Part shown: in pieces, positions 5,626 through 8,748 of the stretch
How the letters are laid out: each line of letters starts with the position of its first letter
Position numbering within the stretch: the first letter of the stretch is position 1
NCBI GenBank assembly: GCA_934613185.1
Contig: CAKTSO010000072.1
Coordinates: 1 to 8,748, forward strand
Source: an uncultured Clostridia bacterium
GTDB lineage: Bacteria > Bacillota > Clostridia > Christensenellales > Maliibacteriaceae
Length of the DNA: 8,748 nt
Direction of reading: 5' to 3'
The notes under the pieces: model-generated
The model's input: only the letters and a program-made list of their open reading frames with translations
Database searches by the model: none
Told to the model about the DNA's origin: nothing
Made by a program: the position numbers and the translations under genes

Positions 5626-6738
5626 TCAAAACGAATATGCCGCGCTCGCACGGAACTCTTCCATGAATTTGCGGTATTCCCCCGCCTCGATCGCTGCGCG
5701 GACGCGCTCCATCAGCCGATGCAGGAAATAGATGTTGTGAAGGCTCAAAAGCTGCGCGCCGAGCATTTCCTGCGTCTTGACCAGATGGCGAAGATAGGCG
5801 CGCGTAAAGTTCCGGCAGACGTAGCAGTCGCATTCGGGATCCAGCGGCGTGAAATCGTGCGCATAGACCGCGTTTCGGATCGTCAGACGCCCCTGCGAGG
5901 TCATCGCCGCGGCGTTGCGGCCAAGGCGCGTGGGCAGGACGCAGTCAAACATGTCAATCCCGCGGCCGACGCCTTCGACAAGGCAGTCGGGGCTGCCGAC
6001 GCCCATCAGATAATGCGGCTTGTTTTTGGGGAGATACGGATAGATCTGGTCGAGCATGTCATACATGACAGGCTTTTCTTCGCCGACGGAAAGGCCGCCG
6101 ACCGCCACGCCGGGAAAATCCATGGAAGAGATGACCTTCGTGCTTTCAATACGCAGATCGCCGTACATGTTGCCCTGAATGATCCCGAACAGCGCCTGAT
6201 CGGGACGCTCATGCGCCGCGAGGCAGCGTTCCGCCCAGCGGTGCGTGCGCTCCATCGCACGGACGGATTTGCGATAATCCGTTCCCGCCATGGTGCATTC
6301 ATCAAAGCACATGGCGATGTCCGCGCCGAGCGCCTCCTCGACCTCCATTACACTTTCGGGCGTGAAGCGATGGCGCGCGCCGTCAAGATGGGAGCGGAAC
6401 GTCACGCCGTCGTTATCGATCTTGCGCATGGACTCCAGCGAAAAGACCTGAAAGCCGCCGCTGTCCGTCAAAATCGGGCGATCCCAGTTCATAAAAGAAT
6501 GAAGCCCGCCCGCCTCGCGGATCAGTTCGTGACCCGGGCGCAGGAACAGATGATAGGTGTTGGACAAAATGATCTGCGAACCCGCCTCTTTCAAGTCGCG
6601 CGGCAGAACGCCCTTGACCGTCGCCTGCGTGCCGACGGGCATAAAAACAGGCGTATGGATATCGCCGTGCGGCGTATGCAGCACGCCCGTCCGTGCGCCC
6701 GTGTCGGGGCATTGGGTTTTGACTTCAAACTCAAACAT
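5626..6738 (-). CDS. tgt: tRNA-guanine transglycosylase (queuine/preQ1 insertion)
   Basis: Bacterial Tgt exchanges guanine-34 of tRNAs with GUN anticodons for preQ1, the committed step to queuosine. The 370-residue protein has all expected catalytic features: D92 in LTDSGGFQVFS, D146 in CFDEC, and the nucleophile D265 in IDMFDCVLPTR. Zinc ligands are C303, C305 and C308 (CDCYVC) and H334 in SLHN. The start is ATG 6738 because GGAGGAAAG lies 2-8 nt upstream and MFEFEVKTQ matches the family N-terminus; an in-frame ATG at 6795 would lie within a few bases of the predicted -10. Length is normal for the family. Queuosine synthesis genes are not in the window, so preQ1 may be made elsewhere or salvaged. 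Confidence 0.97.
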   Translation of the reverse strand: MFEFEVKTQCPDTGARTGVLHTPHGDIHTPVFMPVGTQATVKGVLPRDLKEAGSQIILSNTYHLFLRPGHELIREAGGLHSFMNWDRPILTDSGGFQVFSLESMRKIDNDGVTFRSHLDGARHRFTPESVMEVEEALGADIAMCFDECTMAGTDYRKSVRAMERTHRWAERCLAAHERPDQALFGIIQGNMYGDLRIESTKVISSMDFPGVAVGGLSVGEEKPVMYDMLDQIYPYLPKNKPHYLMGVGSPDCLVEGVGRGIDMFDCVLPTRLGRNAAAMTSQGRLTIRNAVYAHDFTPLDPECDCYVCRNFTRAYLRHLVKTQEMLGAQLLSLHNIYFLHRLMERVRAAIEAGEYRKFMEEFRASAAYSF

Positions 6739-6762
6739 GACTTTCCTCCGAGATCGATCGGT

Positions 6763-6779
6763 TGCCGCATTTGGCGGCA
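6763..6779 (-). other. Short GC hairpin at the 5' end of the tgt leader
   Basis: TGCCGC (6763-6768) and GCGGCA (6774-6779) form a perfect 6-bp stem with a 5-nt loop, placed within the first few bases of the predicted tgt mRNA. Such 5'-terminal stems can stabilise messages, or this may be a protein site. There is no U tract, and no match to the preQ1 riboswitch tail, so I assign no specific function. Confidence 0.35.
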
Positions 6780-6790
6780 CAGTACTTTTA

Positions 6791-6819
6791 AGCATACTTC
6801 ACTCGGAAGAAAAAGTCAA
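6791..6819 (-). promoter_or_regulatory. Promoter of tgt
   Basis: On the minus strand TTGACT (6819 to 6814) is followed by a 17-nt spacer and TATGCT (6796 to 6791), a good sigma-A match. Transcription would begin near 6784, giving a leader of about 46 nt. A downstream in-frame ATG at 6795 falls in the -10 region, which rules it out as the start when this promoter is used. Confidence 0.7.
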
Positions 6820-6838
6820 TCTTCCGCCCCTGCGCAAC

Positions 6839-6872
6839 CGCCCGTTGCTTGTTGGCGGGCGCTTTTTATGCT
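6839..6872 (+). promoter_or_regulatory. Probable promoter of the XRE gene with an inverted repeat across the -35
   Basis: TTGCTT (6845-6850) and TATGCT (6867-6872) are separated by 16 nt and give a plausible sigma-A promoter, with a start near 6879, about 44 nt before the gene. The inverted repeat CGCCCG (6839-6844) and CGGGCG (6856-6861), 17 bp centre to centre, brackets the -35 box. It is followed by CTTTTTAT and so also looks like a terminator, but no plus-strand gene precedes it. An autoregulatory operator for the downstream repressor-like protein is the more natural reading; this is inferred. Confidence 0.45.
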
Positions 6873-6922
6873 AAAGTGCAAATAAGAAATCCCGTCAGGT
6901 ACGACAACAAGGAGAATTCGCC

Positions 6923-6958
6923 ATGGAAGCAAAAATGGAAGTAAAAATGGAAGCAAAA
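6923..6958 (+). repeat. Three tandem 12-bp repeats at the start of the XRE gene
   Basis: ATGGAAGCAAAA, ATGGAAGTAAAA and ATGGAAGCAAAA follow one another exactly, differing by one base in the middle copy. Each unit begins with an in-frame ATG and encodes Met-Glu-(Ala/Val)-Lys. The helix-turn-helix domain begins only after the third copy, so the extra units look like a duplication of the original start of the gene. Copy-number changes would keep the frame. Confidence 0.9.
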
Positions 6959-7387
6959 GATATTCTGCTGCAATTGAGAACGCAAAAAGGACTGTCACAG
7001 GAAGAACTCGCCGAAAAGGTCTTTGTCACCCGTCAGGCAGTCTCCCGCTGGGAAAACGGTGAGACCACGCCGAATGTCGACACGCTGAAACTGCTTTCGC
7101 AGTTTTTTGACGTTTCCATCAACACGCTTCTCGGTTCCCCGCAGAAGCTGATCTGCCAATGCTGCGGCATGCCGCTTGAAGATTCGATCCTGAGCCGTGA
7201 GACGGACGGCACTTTGAACGAAGAGTATTGCAAGTGGTGCTACTGCGACGGTGAATACAAATATTCCAGCAAAGAAGAGCTGATCGATTTTTGCGTCGCG
7301 CATATGGCAAGCGAAGCCTGGCCCGCCGAACAGGTCCGCGCGCACATGGAAGCCGTCGTACCGCAGTTAAAGCACTGGAAAAAGTGA
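6923..7387 (+). CDS. XRE-family regulator fused to a zinc-ribbon domain
   Basis: The 154-residue protein has two parts. Residues 13-71 form a Cro/C1-type helix-turn-helix (LRTQKGLSQEELAEKVFVTRQAVSRWENG followed by PNVDTLKLLSQFFDVSINTLLG). Residues 76-154 form a zinc-ribbon module like Pfam Zn_ribbon_2: CQCCGMPL at 78-85 and YCKWCYCDG at 102-110, giving C78, C81, C103 and C106 as likely zinc ligands. A helical tail ends in VVPQLKHWKK. This architecture is known in Clostridia; the regulated genes and the signal are not. The start ATG 6923 has AAGGAG 8 nt upstream. The first 12 residues (MEAK, MEVK, MEAK) come from a tandem repeat. It is divergent from tgt, followed by a terminator, and probably monocistronic. 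Confidence 0.88.
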   Translation: MEAKMEVKMEAKDILLQLRTQKGLSQEELAEKVFVTRQAVSRWENGETTPNVDTLKLLSQFFDVSINTLLGSPQKLICQCCGMPLEDSILSRETDGTLNEEYCKWCYCDGEYKYSSKEELIDFCVAHMASEAWPAEQVRAHMEAVVPQLKHWKK

Positions 7388-7413
7388 TTCCAATAAAGCT
7401 GCCTCCAAATAAG

Positions 7414-7445
7414 AAAGCGTCTCTTTTTTATCAAAGAGACGCTTT
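7414..7445. terminator. Bidirectional terminator between the XRE gene and eno
   Basis: AAAGCGTCTCTTT (7414-7426) and AAAGAGACGCTTT (7433-7445) form a perfect 13-bp stem with a 6-nt loop. It lies 26 nt after the XRE stop codon and 5 nt beyond the eno stop codon on the other strand. Both arms end in T tracts in their own direction, so it can serve both convergent genes. Confidence 0.88.
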
Positions 7446-7450
7446 TATCT

Positions 7451-8746
7451 TTATCCGCGCATTTTCAGCGCCGACGCGCCGGTATAGACGCCGTGTCCGC
7501 CGAGTTCTTCTTCGATGCGCAGCAGTCGATTGTATTTTTCCACGCGCTCCATGCGGCAGGGCGCGCCCGCTTTGATCTGCCCCGCGCCGAGCGCCACGGC
7601 CAGATCGGCGATCGACGTGTCCGCCGTTTCGCCGGAGCGATGCGACAGGATTGTCCGATACCCCGCACGCTGCGCTGTGCGCACGGCATCGATCGTTCCC
7701 GTCAGCGTGCCGATCTGATTCGGCTTGATCAATACCGCGTTCGCACAGCCGTGAATGATCCCGCGCGTGATGCGCTGCGCGTTCGTCACGAATAGATCGT
7801 CGCCGACCAGCTGCACGTTTTCCCCGCAATCCGCCGTGAGCTGACGCCAGGCTTCCCAGTCTTCCTCGCCCAGCGGGTCCTCAATCGACGCGATGGGATA
7901 CTCGCGGCAGAACTTCTTCCAATGCGCCGCCAATTCCGCCGCGGTGCGCCGCTTTCCGCTTTTGGGCAGATAATACACGCCCGCCTGAGCCGTGTTCCAT
8001 TCGCTTGTCGCCGCGTCGAGCGCCAGAACAAAGTCCTCCCCCGCCCGATAGCCGGCGTTCTCGATCGCCTCCAAAAGAAGGCAGACCGCCTCGTCTTCAT
8101 CCTCCAGATCCGGCGCGAAGCCGCCTTCGTCGCCGACGCCCGTCGCCATGCCACGCCCGCGAAGCAGCGCGCCAAGCGCATGATAGACCTCCGAACAGGC
8201 GCGCAGCGCTTCTCGAAAATTCGGCAGGCCCACGGGCATAATCATAAATTCCTGCACATCGAGCGTATTTGCGGCATGCGCGCCGCCGTTTAAGACGTTC
8301 ATCATCGGCGTCGGCAAAAGATCCGCCTGTGCACCGCCCACAAATCGATAAAACGGCAGATGCAGCGCGTTCGCCGCCGCGCGCGCCGCGGCAAGCGACA
8401 CACCGAGCACCGCGTTCGCGCCGCAGCGGGAAAGCTGCGCCGTCCCATCCGCCGCCGTCAAAAGCGCGTCGATCCTTCTCGTGTCGGACGCATCCGCGCC
8501 GTAGACCGCGTCGTTCAAAATGCCGCAGACCGCCTGCACGGCCTGCCCGACGCCGCGACCGCCGTAACGATCCTTTTGACCGTCCCTTTTTTCCGTTGCT
8601 TCAAATGTCCCCGTCGAAGCGCCGCTGGGCACACCCGCGCGGCCATGCGCGCCGCCGGACAAAAATACCTCCGCCTCCACCGTCGGATTGCCGCGGGAGT
8701 CCAGAATTTCGCGCGCCGTGACGCGCACGATCGAAAGCGTATTCAT
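7451..8746 (-). CDS. eno: Enolase (phosphopyruvate hydratase)
   Basis: Enolase interconverts 2-phosphoglycerate and phosphoenolpyruvate in glycolysis. The 431-residue protein has the normal length and complete chemistry. It has the loop PSGASTG with S41, H157 and E166 in NGGAHAANTLDVQEFM, E207 in GDEGGFAP, and magnesium ligands D244, E289 and D316. Catalytic K341 lies in LIKPNQIG, H369-R370-S371 in SHRSGET, and K392 in QIKAG. The ATG at 8746 begins the normal family N-terminus (IVRVTAREILDSRGNP), so the gene is complete, but its promoter and ribosome site lie beyond the window edge. It appears to be a stand-alone or last gene, ending at the bidirectional terminator. No glycolytic neighbours such as gap, pgk or gpm are visible. 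Confidence 0.97.
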   Translation of the reverse strand: MNTLSIVRVTAREILDSRGNPTVEAEVFLSGGAHGRAGVPSGASTGTFEATEKRDGQKDRYGGRGVGQAVQAVCGILNDAVYGADASDTRRIDALLTAADGTAQLSRCGANAVLGVSLAAARAAANALHLPFYRFVGGAQADLLPTPMMNVLNGGAHAANTLDVQEFMIMPVGLPNFREALRACSEVYHALGALLRGRGMATGVGDEGGFAPDLEDEDEAVCLLLEAIENAGYRAGEDFVLALDAATSEWNTAQAGVYYLPKSGKRRTAAELAAHWKKFCREYPIASIEDPLGEEDWEAWRQLTADCGENVQLVGDDLFVTNAQRITRGIIHGCANAVLIKPNQIGTLTGTIDAVRTAQRAGYRTILSHRSGETADTSIADLAVALGAGQIKAGAPCRMERVEKYNRLLRIEEELGGHGVYTGASALKMRG

Positions 8747-8748
8747 GA

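Noticed and set aside
6739..6790. A preQ1 riboswitch in the tgt leader
   Set aside because: The leader has only a 6-bp GC hairpin. It lacks the A-rich tail and the C-rich loop needed for the preQ1-I pseudoknot.
5200..6885. A 561-codon plus-strand open frame across yajC and tgt
   Set aside because: It runs antisense through two certain genes, a terminator-flanked gap and a promoter region, has low-complexity Arg/Ala/His-rich sequence and no ribosome site of note.
1..8748. CRISPR array, phage, toxin-antitoxin, insertion sequence, tRNA or rRNA gene
   Set aside because: No repeated spacer structure, inverted terminal repeats, integrase or transposase motifs, or RNA gene signatures were seen on either strand.

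Overview
The window reads as chromosome of a spore-forming Bacillota, most likely a GC-rich member of the class Clostridia. The evidence is a YlbJ-type sporulation membrane protein, a TmcAL (YlbM) tRNA-modification enzyme, sigma-A-like promoters with AAGGAG/GGAGG-type ribosome sites, GC-rich genes separated by short AT-rich gaps, and a fermentative acetate pathway. The exact genus cannot be told from the sequence. All recognised genes are core or widely conserved. There is no CRISPR array, phage gene, transposase, tRNA or rRNA gene, and nothing that amounts to a clearly new multi-gene system. The interesting material is regulatory architecture between and inside the genes.

Layout. Bases 1-46 hold the start of a minus-strand DUF177 (YceD/YlbN-like) gene, with a consensus promoter at 73-101 and two copies of an 8-bp palindrome. 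Bases 108-2327 hold the minus-strand pta-ackA operon for acetyl-CoA to acetate and ATP. A 107-bp divergent region carries one TATAAT palindrome usable in both directions and separates pta from tmcAL (2435-3619, plus). A terminator and a second, operator-like inverted repeat follow, then a ylbJ-like gene (3789-4730, plus). This converges on and overlaps a DUF134 DNA-binding protein gene (4719-5075, minus). A strong intrinsic terminator for the minus strand lies inside ylbJ. Then come the minus-strand yajC (5203-5526) and tgt (5626-6738). Divergent from tgt is an XRE/zinc-ribbon regulator (6923-7387, plus), whose 5' end is three tandem 12-bp repeats. A bidirectional terminator separates it from enolase (7451-8746, minus), which is complete but lies flush with the right edge.

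How the genes relate. Pta and AckA make acetate and ATP. The divergently transcribed TmcAL belongs to a family that uses acetate plus ATP to acetylate the wobble cytidine of elongator tRNA-Met, so producer and consumer of acetate share a promoter region. In Bacillus subtilis ylbJ, ylbM (tmcAL), ylbN (DUF177) and rpmF lie close together. Here three of these survive around an inserted pta-ackA pair. Tgt makes queuosine-modified tRNAs and often travels with yajC, as here, but secD/secF do not follow. Enolase is a stand-alone glycolytic gene.
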